A DNA stretch of 21,705 nucleotides from Actinomycetes bacterium (GTDB taxonomy: Bacteria; Actinomycetota; Actinomycetes; Mycobacteriales; Mycobacteriaceae), in assembly GCA_023417985.1 (NCBI GenBank), contig JAEZDV010000253.1:1-21705 (forward strand), given 5' to 3'. Below the pieces are notes generated by a model. The model saw only the letters and a list, made by a program, of their open reading frames with translations, was not told the origin of the DNA and did not search any database. How positions within the stretch are numbered: position 1 is the first letter of the stretch; each line of letters begins with the position of its first letter. Of this stretch, positions 6,456-14,163 are shown piece after piece. The position numbers and the translations under genes are program-made.

Positions 6456-8401
6456 CAGGCCGCCCTGCCTCGGACGATTCCGGTGAGTGCATCTGCATGG
6501 ACATCGCCGACCTGCACGTGTTCGGCTCCGAGTCGTTCGGCGAGACGCTCCGCCAGTCCCATGCGGAACCGGCCCGTTTCGGAGTCGACGACCACTGCGG
6601 AGATTTTCTGTGCGGCGATCACATCTGCTGCCGCGAGGGCTCGGTTCACCGCATTCTCGCCGGACGTCGCGCGACCGTCGGTGACGACGACGAGCAACGC
6701 GCGCCGGTCCGGGTCGCGCAACCTGTGCCGCCGAACGGTCTCGGCGGATTCGATCAATCCCTCGGCGAGAGGTGTGCGTCCACCGGCAGGAAGGTCGCGA
6801 AGCCGTGCGGCGGCCACGTCGACCGAGTTGGTGGGAGGGAGAGTGAGACTCGCCGTGGTCCCCCGGAAGGTGACGAGACCGACGGTGTCGCGACGGCGAT
6901 ACGCGTCGAGGAGCAGGGACAGGATCGCCGTCTTCACTTGGGTCATACGCTGTTTCGCGGCCATCGACCCTGACGCATCGACGCACAGCAGCACCAAGTT
7001 CGCCTCGCGACCCTCGATCACCTTGCGTCGCAGTTCCCGAAGTCCGCCTGGCCCGGCTTGCTGCCCACGGACGAGCGCATTCGCGCGGATCGTCGCGGGG
7101 AGATGGATCGGGCCGGCATCGCCGCGACGCTCACCGACCGTGCGGCCGGTGGTGGTACGTGCCCGAGAACGCCGCCCCGGCGCGCCGCGCCCGGTGCGGT
7201 CCGCGGCGAACAGTCGGGTGCGGTACGGGTCGCCGGGAGCGGACACCGCGGTGGGAGCGGGAGCGGGCTTTCGTTCCGACTCGGTTTCGGGGGACGCAGA
7301 ATCCGCCTCGCCGCCTTCCGGACCGGACGGATCCGGCGCGCCACCGCCATCGGGTCCGTCACCGTCCGGACCGCCGTCGGGATCCTCGTCCGGTGCGGCG
7401 TTGCCGAGTAACTCGTCGAGCAGATCCTCGTCCATCCCCGGCGAGTCGAAGGGAGTGCGGCGGCGGCGGTGAGGCAGCGCAAGTTTCGCTGCGACCGCGA
7501 TGTCCTCGCGGGTCACCTCACTGCGGCCTTCCCAGGCTGCGTGCGCCACGGCGGTTTTCGCGGTCACCAGGTCGGCGCGCATGCCGTCGACGTCGAACGC
7601 AGCGCACACCTCCGCGATCGCGACGAGCGCAGCATCGTCGAGCCGAACCTGCGGCATCCTGTGCCGGGCATCGACGATACGCTCGGACAGTGCGGCTTCG
7701 ACGTCCGCCCATTGCGCGGTGAATACGGCGGGGTCGGCATCGAATGCCAGGCGACGGCGGATGATCTCGGCACGCAACTGCGGATCACGTGGCGCCGCCA
7801 CATCGACCGTCAGACCGAACCGGTCCAGCAGTTGCGGTCGCAGTTCGCCTTCCTCGGGATTCATGGTGCCGACCAGAACAAATCGTGCGGCATGGGTGAC
7901 GGACACCCCGTCGCGCTCGACTGTGGAACGCCCCATCGCAGCAGCATCGAGCAGCAGATCGACGAGATGGTCGTGCAGAAGGTTCACTTCGTCGACGTAC
8001 AGCACGCCGCGATGCGCGAGCGCGAGCAGGCCGGGTTCGTATTCCGCAGTACCCGCCGACAACGCTTTCTGCAGGTGGAGCGACCCGGTGACCCGGTCCT
8101 CGGTGGCGCCGACAGGCAGTTCGACGAGGCGCGCCGGGCGATGTCGCACGGGCGCGTCGGACGGATGCGGTCCGTCGGGGCAGGCTGGGTCGACGGACCG
8201 GGGATCACACGCGAAGCGGCAGCCCTCGACCTCGGTAACCTGCGGCAACAGTGCTGCCTGCGCCCGGACCATCGTCGATTTCGCGGTGCCCTTCTCGCCG
8301 CGCACGAGCACGCCGCCGATCTCCGGCGACACCGCGCACAGCGTCAGGGCGAGCGCCAGATCGTCTGAACCGACGACGGCGCTGAACGGATACACGTGCA
8401 C
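6455..8401 (-). CDS. ChlI-ChlD-like fused chelatase subunit (AAA+ ATPase plus VWA domain), partner of CobN
   Basis: This 648-residue protein joins the two motor subunits of Mg/Co chelatases in one chain. The N-terminal AAA+ part (BchI/ChlI-like) has Walker A GEKGTAKST (35-43), Walker B GVLYVDEVNLL (132-142) and VGTMNPEEGELRPQLLDRFG. An acidic Asp/Gly/Pro-rich linker (about 331-385) follows. The C-terminal VWA integrin-I-like part has a MIDAS DASGSM (475-480) and VVTDGRATSG. It resembles mycobacterial Rv2850c in size and neighbours. As no CobS or CobT is seen, it probably drives CobN; that is inference. The start is taken as GTG 8399-8401 because GGAGGG (8414-8409) lies 7 nt upstream; GTG 8414-8416 would add five residues but overlaps this site. 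First gene of operon A, behind a cobalamin riboswitch. Confidence 0.88.
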   Translation of the reverse strand: MHVYPFSAVVGSDDLALALTLCAVSPEIGGVLVRGEKGTAKSTMVRAQAALLPQVTEVEGCRFACDPRSVDPACPDGPHPSDAPVRHRPARLVELPVGATEDRVTGSLHLQKALSAGTAEYEPGLLALAHRGVLYVDEVNLLHDHLVDLLLDAAAMGRSTVERDGVSVTHAARFVLVGTMNPEEGELRPQLLDRFGLTVDVAAPRDPQLRAEIIRRRLAFDADPAVFTAQWADVEAALSERIVDARHRMPQVRLDDAALVAIAEVCAAFDVDGMRADLVTAKTAVAHAAWEGRSEVTREDIAVAAKLALPHRRRRTPFDSPGMDEDLLDELLGNAAPDEDPDGGPDGDGPDGGGAPDPSGPEGGEADSASPETESERKPAPAPTAVSAPGDPYRTRLFAADRTGRGAPGRRSRARTTTGRTVGERRGDAGPIHLPATIRANALVRGQQAGPGGLRELRRKVIEGREANLVLLCVDASGSMAAKQRMTQVKTAILSLLLDAYRRRDTVGLVTFRGTTASLTLPPTNSVDVAAARLRDLPAGGRTPLAEGLIESAETVRRHRLRDPDRRALLVVVTDGRATSGENAVNRALAAADVIAAQKISAVVVDSETGRFRMGLAERLAERLGAEHVQVGDVHADALTGIVRGRAA

Positions 8402-8408
8402 TACTCGA

Positions 8409-8414
8409 CCCTCC
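8409..8414 (-). promoter_or_regulatory. Ribosome binding site that fixes the chelatase start
   Basis: On the minus strand GGAGGG is followed by 7 nt and then GTG at 8401. It sits 36-41 nt after the 3' end of the riboswitch aptamer (8450), so it is the likely translational target of ligand-dependent folding. Confidence 0.55.
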
Positions 8415-8449
8415 ACAGGCTCCCGCTGGGACGTACTCTTCGGCAGCTG

Positions 8450-8623
8450 AATCGAAGGCCGGTATTCGGACTTCCCGGTCGGACATCGTGCGATCGCCTT
8501 CCCGGACCGATGGTCCAGTGGCTGCGCGTACGCGCATGATCGACGACTCCCGGGTCACCGCAGCGGGCCTGTGCCGGATTCTCACCGGCTTCCCGATTAT
8601 CCCCGTGAGGGGCACCTTCGATT
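8450..8623 (-). promoter_or_regulatory. Cobalamin riboswitch ahead of chlID-cobO-cobBC-cobD
   Basis: Reading the minus strand, the closing stem P1 is AATCGAAGG (8623-8615) with CCTTCGATT (8458-8450), a perfect 9 bp. Inside it are the conserved core blocks: GGGAAGCCGGTGAGAATCC, then CGCTGCGGTGACC, a GCCACTGG block, a GGGAAGGCG block and the 3' B12-box-like AGTCCGAATACCGGCC. The block order matches the AdoCbl class. A possible -10 (TACACT, 8644-8639) would start transcription close to the stem; no good -35 is seen. The leader to the GTG is short and lacks an obvious terminator, so translational control is more likely. It should switch operon A off when cobalamin is plentiful. Confidence 0.9.
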
Positions 8624-8661
8624 GTCTTGCCGTGGCCGAGTGTATCCACACCGCCCTGCAC

Positions 8662-8667
8662 TATGGT
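8662..8667 (+). promoter_or_regulatory. Possible -10 hexamer for cobL (leaderless)
   Basis: TATGGT fits the TANNNT pattern of actinobacterial -10 elements and ends 8 nt before the cobL ATG, so the transcript would begin at or next to the start codon. There is no Shine-Dalgarno sequence ahead of this ATG, consistent with leaderless translation. No convincing -35 is seen. Confidence 0.3.
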
Positions 8668-8675
8668 TCACCGCC

Positions 8676-9887
8676 ATGGGTTCTTCGATCACCGTGGTCG
8701 GCATCGGTGCCGACGGCTGGGCCGGCGTCGCGCCGGCCGCGCGGGCACACGTTCTGCGCGCCGACGTCCTGCTCGGCGGGCGTCGGCATCTCGCGTCGGT
8801 GCCGGCCTCGGGTGCGACCCGCGAGCCGTGGCCGTCCCCGCTGCTCGCGGGTCTCGACGACGTGCTCGCCCGCCATACCGGACGGTCGATCGTTGCGCTC
8901 GCGTCGGGTGATCCGCTGGTGTCCGGAATCGGATCGACCTTGATCCGGAGGCTCGGCCGCGACGCGGTGCACGTGATTCCGGCGGTGTCGTCGGTCGCAC
9001 TGGCCCGTGCCCGGATGGGCTGGGCTGCGGAGGACTGCGAGATCGTCACTCTCGTCGGCCGGAACGTCGACACGTTGCGCCGCTACCTGTCTCGTGATCG
9101 ACGGCTCATCGTGCTGACCTCGGACTCGTCGAGCCTCGACGTGGTTGCGAGATTGCTCGTCGACGAAGGATTCGGTGCCGCACGGGTGACGATCCTGTCG
9201 AATCTCGGTAGCGAGGCCGACGAGTCGCGCCGGGTGGGCACGGCGCGCGAGTTCGTCGGTGTGCCGGGCGATGACCTGAGCCTTCTGTGTATCGAATGTG
9301 CAGGAGCAGAGGGTAATTCGACGACCCCGGGCCTTCCCGACGAGTGTTTCGAACACGACGGTCAGCTCAGCAAACGACCCGTCCGGGTCGCAGCAGTCTG
9401 CGCGCTCGCGCCGAAACCCGGACAGTTGTTGTGGGACGTCGGAGCCGGTGCCGGATCGGTGGGAATCGAATGGGCGCGTACCGATCCGAGTTGCCGGACG
9501 ATCGCGCTCGAGCGGAACCCCTCCCGCGCGGAGACGGTCGAGCGCAACGCCTCCCGGCTCGGGGTACCGACCTCGGTGCGTGTGCTGCTCGGTGGGGCAC
9601 CGGAGGCGTTGTCGGGACTCGAGACGCCGGACGCGATCTTCGTCGGTGGCGGTGGTAGTCGAGTCGGTGTACTCGACGCGTGTTGGAATGCGCTGCGCGA
9701 GGGTGGTCGTCTCGTGGCTCACTCCGTGACCCTCGAGACCGAGGCCGTGCTCGTGGAGTGGTGGAAGACGTACGGCGGTGAGCTGACCCGGTTGTCAGTC
9801 GAACAGGCCGCGCCCATAGGAGCATTCACCGGGTGGCAGTCACTGCGCCCGGTGGTGCAGTGGTCCATTGTGAAAGGTGGAGAATGA
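8676..9887 (+). CDS. cobL: Precorrin-6Y C5,15-methyltransferase (decarboxylating) CobL
   Basis: This is a 403-residue bifunctional enzyme that uses SAM to methylate C5 and C15 and decarboxylates the ring-C acetate, giving precorrin-8. The N-terminal CbiE-like tetrapyrrole methylase domain (about 1-205) shows TVVGIGADGWAG (6-17), GGRRHL, ASGDPLVSG (76-84) and VIPAVSS. The C-terminal CbiT-like Rossmann methyltransferase domain (about 232-403) shows the SAM loop LLWDVGAGAGSVGIEWAR (251-268), ALERN and IFVGGGG. Length matches two-domain CobL. ATG 8676 is chosen because the methylase motif begins directly after it. There is no ribosome binding site and the space to the divergent riboswitch is only 52 nt, so leaderless expression is likely. 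Its TGA overlaps the cobM ATG (ATGA, 9884-9887). Confidence 0.96.
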   Translation: MGSSITVVGIGADGWAGVAPAARAHVLRADVLLGGRRHLASVPASGATREPWPSPLLAGLDDVLARHTGRSIVALASGDPLVSGIGSTLIRRLGRDAVHVIPAVSSVALARARMGWAAEDCEIVTLVGRNVDTLRRYLSRDRRLIVLTSDSSSLDVVARLLVDEGFGAARVTILSNLGSEADESRRVGTAREFVGVPGDDLSLLCIECAGAEGNSTTPGLPDECFEHDGQLSKRPVRVAAVCALAPKPGQLLWDVGAGAGSVGIEWARTDPSCRTIALERNPSRAETVERNASRLGVPTSVRVLLGGAPEALSGLETPDAIFVGGGGSRVGVLDACWNALREGGRLVAHSVTLETEAVLVEWWKTYGGELTRLSVEQAAPIGAFTGWQSLRPVVQWSIVKGGE

Positions 9888-10639
9888 CCGTCCATTTCGT
9901 AGGATCCGGGCCTGGTGCGGCCGACCTGCTGACGCTGCGTGCGGCCGGTCTGCTGCGCCGGGCGCCGGTGGTGTTGTACGCGGGCACCTACCTCGACGAG
10001 GAGATCCTCGCTCACTGCGCCGAGGATGCCGAACTCGTCGACACCCAGCACCTGGACCTCGATCGAATCACCGAACATCTTGTCGACGCGCACCGCCGCG
10101 GACTCGACGTGGTGCGGTTGTGTTCGGGCGACCCGTCGCTGTACTCGGCGCTCACCGAGCAGACCCGCCGGCTCGACGCTGCCGGAGTGCCGTGGGACGT
10201 CACTCCGGGCGTGCCCGCGTATGCGGCGGCAGCGGCCACCCTCGGCGCGGAACTCACGGTGCCGGGACTGTCGCAGACGGTCGTGCTCACCCGTACGCAG
10301 GCGCGGTCGACGGCGATGCCCGACACCGAGACGCTAGCGCGTGTCGCGGGTCTGCGCGCCAGTCTGGTTCTGCACCTGGCGATCACCAGGGTGCGGGTTC
10401 TCGCCGAGGAGTTGAGCACGGAGTACGGAACCGACTGCCCGGCTGCCGTCGTGGCCTTCGCGTCGCGCCCCAAAGAGTTGGTGCTCCGCGGCACGCTCGC
10501 GGACATCGCGGACCGGGTCGAGCAGGCCCGTCTGAAGCACACCGCGGTGATTCTCGTGGGTAGGGCTCTCGGCGTCCGGGAGCAGTCCGAAGTGGCGTGT
10601 TCGCATCTCTACGACCCGGCGCGCGAACGCCGTGTGTAG
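9884..10639 (+). CDS. cobM: Precorrin-4 C11-methyltransferase CobM
   Basis: This 251-residue SAM-dependent tetrapyrrole methylase converts precorrin-4 to precorrin-5 by methylating C11. It has the family glycine-rich start HFVGSGPGAADLLTLRA (4-20), the CobM/CbiF signature VVLYAGTYLDEEIL (29-42), RLCSGDPSLYSA (78-89), VTPGVPAYAAAAATLGAELT (106-125) and, near 130, SQTVVLTR. Length is normal. It is coupled to cobL through the ATGA overlap. In mycobacteria cobK stands next to cobM and cobL, but here cobM is followed after only 6 nt by the stop codon of the convergent cobIJ gene, so cobK is not in this operon. Confidence 0.96.
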   Translation: MTVHFVGSGPGAADLLTLRAAGLLRRAPVVLYAGTYLDEEILAHCAEDAELVDTQHLDLDRITEHLVDAHRRGLDVVRLCSGDPSLYSALTEQTRRLDAAGVPWDVTPGVPAYAAAAATLGAELTVPGLSQTVVLTRTQARSTAMPDTETLARVAGLRASLVLHLAITRVRVLAEELSTEYGTDCPAAVVAFASRPKELVLRGTLADIADRVEQARLKHTAVILVGRALGVREQSEVACSHLYDPARERRV

Positions 10640-10645
10640 CGGTCG

Positions 10646-12178
10646 TCACGGAACCGATCGTGCGGTCCACACCGCCCCGGCTGCCGTCACCGAGGTTCCC
10701 GCAGCGCCGATGATGAGCAGGCACTTCATGTCGATGCTCGCCGGATCGAGCTTCTCGAGCGTGGTGACGTCGAGCGATTCTCCGGGGCGGCCCACGTCGC
10801 GTCCCACCACGACGACGGTGTCGCCCGGGCGGTGGCGCAGCAGGATGTCCTTTGCGTCGGCGACCTGCGTCGTGCGCGAGCGAGACGCAGGGTTGTAGAT
10901 ACCCAGCACGAGATCGGCTTCGGAGACAGCGACCAGGCGTCGTTCGATCACCTCCCACGCTTTGAGCCGGTCGGACAGGCTCATGACCGCGAAATCCCCT
11001 CCGATGGGTGCACCGGCACGGGCAGCGACCGCCTGAACCGCGGACACACCGGGGAGTACCCGGATCGGTACCGACTCGTATCTGTCGTCGCGAGCGGCCT
11101 CGAACACCGCCGACGCCATGCCGAAGATCCCGGCGTCGCCACCGGAGACCACGGCAACCTTCTCCCCGGCCAGCGCCAGATCGAGAGCGAACCGGGCGCG
11201 ATCGACCTCTACGGTGTTGCCGGTCGAATGACGTTGCAGGCCTGCACGAACCGGAACCCGGTCCACGTACGGCCCGTATCCGACGACGTGGTCCACGGAC
11301 GCGAGTGCCTCGGACGCTTCCGGCGTCAGCCACTTCTCGTCGGCGGGACCCAACCCGATCACCAGAACCTCTTCGATGACAACAGGATCCGGCTTCGCCT
11401 CAAGTGCCGGGCGAGACCGGTCCGCGATGCCGGCGTTTCGGGGCGCCCGGTCGCCGGGGGCCAGGATCACCGAGAAGTACGGGACGTCAGCCGGATCGAC
11501 ATCGGCAACGGGCGCGATCCGCTGACCATCCATCGACGCGCGCTCGACATAGACGGCGTCTGCGAGCCGACCCGACTGCGCGAGCGCGTTGCGGACTGCG
11601 GGAAAGGTGCGGCCGAGCTTCATGATCACGGCGCCGTCGGTGTCGGCGAGGCGACGTGCCAACTCCGGTTCCGGCAGCGTTCCCGGCAGAATCGTCAGGA
11701 CATCGGTACGTCGCACCAGCGGTTCCGCCGCTGCGGCCGCGGCGGCGGAGAACGACGTCACTCCGGGAACCACCTCGGCGTCGTAGCGGGTCGCGAGTCG
11801 GTCGTGGAGGTACATGTAGGAGCCGTAGAACAACGGGTCGCCCTCGCACAGCACCACCACGGTCCGGCCCGCATCGAGGTGCCCGGCCAACCGGGCCGCG
11901 GACTCGTCGTAGAAATCGGCGATCGCGCCGTTGTATCCGCCCGGGTGATCGACGGTGCCGGTGGTGACCGGGTACACCATCCGTTCCTCGAGCGCACCGT
12001 CCGGGATGAGGTCGGCCGCAATCGCACGCGCGATCGACCGGCCGTGTGTTCCCGAATAGTAGGCGATCACGTCGGCGTCGCCGACCAGTCGTGCGGCTTT
12101 GCGTGTGATGAGTTCTGGGTCGCCGGGGCCCAGGCCCACGCCGAAGATCTTGCCGGGAGTCTGTGCTGTAGAGGTCAT
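10646..12178 (-). CDS. cobIJ: CobI-CobJ fusion: precorrin-2 C20- and precorrin-3B C17-methyltransferase
   Basis: This 510-residue protein carries two tetrapyrrole methylases in one chain, as in the mycobacterial cobI product. Residues 1 to about 245 are CobI (C20 methylation of precorrin-2): FGVGLGPGDPELITRKA (12-28), CEGDPLFYGSYMY (111-123) and VVPGVTSFSAAAAA (136-149). Residues about 268-510 are CobJ (C17 methylation with ring contraction): VLVIGLGPADEKWLTPEA (271-288), GYGPYVDRV (300-308), VSGGDAGIFGMA (344-355), LPGVSAVQAVAARAGAPIGG (375-394), LGIYNPASRSR and VGRDVGRPGE. The linker is about 20 residues. The reactions flank the CobG step, whose gene is in the same operon. The ATG overlaps the cobH TGA (ATGA, 12175-12178). 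Confidence 0.96.
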   Translation of the reverse strand: MTSTAQTPGKIFGVGLGPGDPELITRKAARLVGDADVIAYYSGTHGRSIARAIAADLIPDGALEERMVYPVTTGTVDHPGGYNGAIADFYDESAARLAGHLDAGRTVVVLCEGDPLFYGSYMYLHDRLATRYDAEVVPGVTSFSAAAAAAAEPLVRRTDVLTILPGTLPEPELARRLADTDGAVIMKLGRTFPAVRNALAQSGRLADAVYVERASMDGQRIAPVADVDPADVPYFSVILAPGDRAPRNAGIADRSRPALEAKPDPVVIEEVLVIGLGPADEKWLTPEASEALASVDHVVGYGPYVDRVPVRAGLQRHSTGNTVEVDRARFALDLALAGEKVAVVSGGDAGIFGMASAVFEAARDDRYESVPIRVLPGVSAVQAVAARAGAPIGGDFAVMSLSDRLKAWEVIERRLVAVSEADLVLGIYNPASRSRTTQVADAKDILLRHRPGDTVVVVGRDVGRPGESLDVTTLEKLDPASIDMKCLLIIGAAGTSVTAAGAVWTARSVP

Positions 12179-12825
12179 TCCGCTTCCTGTGCCAGTGCGT
12201 TGAGGGCGGACGATGCCATCGCCGAGCCGCCCCGTCGTCCCCGGACCACCAGGTGCGGGATCTGCAGACCGTGTTCGATCAGTGCCTCCTTGGATTCGGC
12301 GGCACCGATGAAACCGACCGGCACCCCGACAATTGCGGCCGGTCTGGGCGCGCCGGCGTCGAGCATTTCCAGGAGGTGGAACAGAGCGGTGGGAGCGTTG
12401 CCGATCGCGACGACGGCGCCGTCGAGCCGGTCGGCCCACAGTGACACCGCCGCCGCAGACCGGGTGGTTCCCCACCGTTCGGCGAGACCCGGAACCCGCG
12501 GATCACGCAACAGGCACAGCACCTCGTTGCCGGCGGGCAGGCGGGTGCGGGTGATACCGGAGGCAACCATGTTCGCGTCGGTGAGAACAGGCGCCCCGGC
12601 GTCGAGTGCCCGACGGGCTGCCGGGACCAGATCGGGATGGATCACCAGATCTCGGGCGAGATCGGTCTGCCCACTCGCGTGGATCATACGTACCGCGACC
12701 TTCTCGGCGTCCGCGGGAATCGCGGCGAGATCGGACTCGGCCCGGATCGTCGCGAACGAACGTACGTAGATTTCGGCACCGTCGGTTTCGTACTCGTACC
12801 GGCGGGGTGGTGGAGATTCGATCAC
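12175..12825 (-). CDS. cobH: Precorrin-8X methylmutase CobH
   Basis: This 216-residue enzyme moves the C11 methyl group to C12, turning precorrin-8X into hydrogenobyrinate. It has the catalytic His49 in VRMIHASGQTD (45-55), GAPVLTDANMVASGI, WADRLDGAVVAIGNAPTALF and the VGVPVGFIGAAESKEAL signature, ending VRGRRGGSAMASSALNALA. Length is typical. The start is GTG 12823-12825, preceded by AGGAGC within the 12-nt gap after the cobG stop. It sits between cobG and cobIJ in operon C and shares a 4-nt overlap with cobIJ. The substrate comes from CobL, encoded in the convergent operon. Confidence 0.96.
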   Translation of the reverse strand: MIESPPPRRYEYETDGAEIYVRSFATIRAESDLAAIPADAEKVAVRMIHASGQTDLARDLVIHPDLVPAARRALDAGAPVLTDANMVASGITRTRLPAGNEVLCLLRDPRVPGLAERWGTTRSAAAVSLWADRLDGAVVAIGNAPTALFHLLEMLDAGAPRPAAIVGVPVGFIGAAESKEALIEHGLQIPHLVVRGRRGGSAMASSALNALAQEAE

Positions 12826-12837
12826 GGCGGGCTCCTG

Positions 12838-13911
12838 TTACGGCGGACTGCAGGCGAAGATGACGGAGTGAGGGGAGTGCGGTGCGCCGCAGGAGCGTTC
12901 GCAGCCGACAACATGCACGGCGCGGTCCGGGAGTGGGGACGCAGCGACGCGGCGTGCGAGTGCTCGGGTGTTTCCACCGGCGAGGTTACACCCGGGTGCA
13001 CCCGTGCAAGCGGTGACCCGTCTCCACGGCGAATCGTCGTCGAGCACGAACCCGGCGGTGGCCAGCGCGGCTGGGTCGCTGTCACCGGGCAGGACGAGTC
13101 CACGCCACGGTGTGACGATCACGTCTCGGGCCGGCAGCGCGTCGACCATCGGCGGGGTGAGTATCCCCAGCGGAACCAGCACAGATACCGCCGTACCGAG
13201 AACGCCGTACGGCATCATCGCAGGCGGTGCTGGGGGAACGCTTGAACCGCCGCCGATTTCGCGTCCCGCCTCGGGGAGTTGCCACACGTGCCATCGCGTC
13301 TCCCGAACTTCGACGAACCGAAGTGCAGTCGCGACCATGACGTCGACCACGTCCTGCAGCGGCAGTGTCGGACCGGACAGATCTCCGATGGTGAGCCGTG
13401 CGCCGCGGGCATCGACCGCGACCGCGGCGAGGTCGCACCGTAGAGCCGCAACATCGCCGCGGCCGTCGTCGAGACCGAACAGGAACCTACCGGGCAGGTC
13501 GGCGAGTGCAGGTTCCCGGCACAGGGCCTCGTCGAGCGCACCGATGAGCGGCCGGATGTCGGCGAGTCCTCCGAACCGTCCGGACAGCGGCGAGGCCACG
13601 ATGTTCCGTACACGTTCGTGGGACGCCGACGGAAGGAACCCGGCGCCGGAGACGGCCTGCACGAGCCCTTCCGGTACGGCGCCGGATTCGTCGACGGAAA
13701 TGCCTCTGATCTGCACGTTTCCTCGTGACGTGAGGTGAAGGTCGCCGTCCGCGTACTGCCCGGCTGCCACCGACAACCGGTGCATTCCCTCGGCCGGTAT
13801 CCGCCCGCCCGGCGCACGCAGTCGCACCAGCGCACCGTCGGCTGCGAGATGCGGACGCAGCACCCCGGGGCACCGATCCGGTGCAAAGGTTTCGGGAGCA
13901 AGGTCGGCCAT
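12838..13911 (-). CDS. cobG: Precorrin-3B synthase CobG
   Basis: This 357-residue monooxygenase oxidises precorrin-3A with O2 to precorrin-3B, the oxygen-dependent step that marks the aerobic pathway. It belongs to the nitrite/sulfite reductase family: LTSRGNVQIRG (60-70) and a four-cysteine cluster site C302-X5-C308 (ACTGAPGC) and C337-X3-C341 (CERSCGAP), expected to hold a [4Fe-4S] centre. It is about 100 residues shorter than the Pseudomonas denitrificans enzyme but close to mycobacterial CobG. ATG 13911 is chosen by homology-like start; GTG 13929 in frame would add six residues. Neither has a clear ribosome binding site, so it may be leaderless. First gene of operon C, divergent from cobN. 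Confidence 0.93.
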   Translation of the reverse strand: MADLAPETFAPDRCPGVLRPHLAADGALVRLRAPGGRIPAEGMHRLSVAAGQYADGDLHLTSRGNVQIRGISVDESGAVPEGLVQAVSGAGFLPSASHERVRNIVASPLSGRFGGLADIRPLIGALDEALCREPALADLPGRFLFGLDDGRGDVAALRCDLAAVAVDARGARLTIGDLSGPTLPLQDVVDVMVATALRFVEVRETRWHVWQLPEAGREIGGGSSVPPAPPAMMPYGVLGTAVSVLVPLGILTPPMVDALPARDVIVTPWRGLVLPGDSDPAALATAGFVLDDDSPWRRVTACTGAPGCNLAGGNTRALARRVAASPLPDRAVHVVGCERSCGAPHSPHSVIFACSPP

Positions 13912-13923
13912 GAGCGCACATGG

Positions 13924-13955
13924 TTGCACACCCGGAGAAAACCGTGCGCTACTCT
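13924..13955 (+). promoter_or_regulatory. Candidate promoter for the cobN riboswitch transcript
   Basis: TACTCT (13950-13955) is a fair -10 and would start transcription at about 13961-13962, exactly at the first base of the riboswitch closing stem. TTGCAC (13924-13929) is the best -35 but the 20-nt spacer is long. The promoter overlaps the 5' edge of the divergent cobG. Confidence 0.3.
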
Positions 13956-13960
13956 CGATT

Positions 13961-14131
13961 TGCCGTGGTGCTCGGGAAGTCGGTGAAAAACCGACGCGGC
14001 CCTCGCCACTGTGAGCGGGTAGTTGTTCGCCCTCGTTCGTACCGGTCCGCCGGTGCGGAGACCACTGGAGCCAGCTCCGGGAAGGTCGGCCGAGCAGCGT
14101 CGATCCGTCAGCCAGGAGACCGGCCACGGCA
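13961..14131 (+). promoter_or_regulatory. Cobalamin riboswitch ahead of cobN-cobF
   Basis: P1 is TGCCGTGG (13961-13968) with CCACGGCA (14124-14131), 8 bp perfect; CTCG/CGAG just outside could extend it after small internal mismatches. Conserved blocks follow in order: GGGAAGTCGGTGAAAAACCG, CGCCACTGTGAGCGGG, ACCACTGGAGCC, CCGGGAAGGTCGG and the B12 box GTCAGCCAGGAGACCGGCC (14108-14126). These are the AdoCbl-class core elements. The next ribosome binding site downstream (GGAG, 14153-14156) belongs to an 11-codon ORF, not directly to cobN. No terminator hairpin with T-run is visible, so translational control is more likely. Confidence 0.92.
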
Positions 14132-14163
14132 CGCGAGGTCCACGAGGGTTTTGGAGACTGAAC

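Noticed and set aside
10630..10651. CCGTG/CACGG hairpin between the convergent cobM and cobIJ stops
   Set aside because: The stem is only 5 bp with a 12-nt loop, too weak to call a terminator.
10832..12769. 645-codon open frame on the plus strand opposite cobIJ and cobH
   Set aside because: It has no recognisable motifs and lies fully antisense to two clear cobalamin genes.
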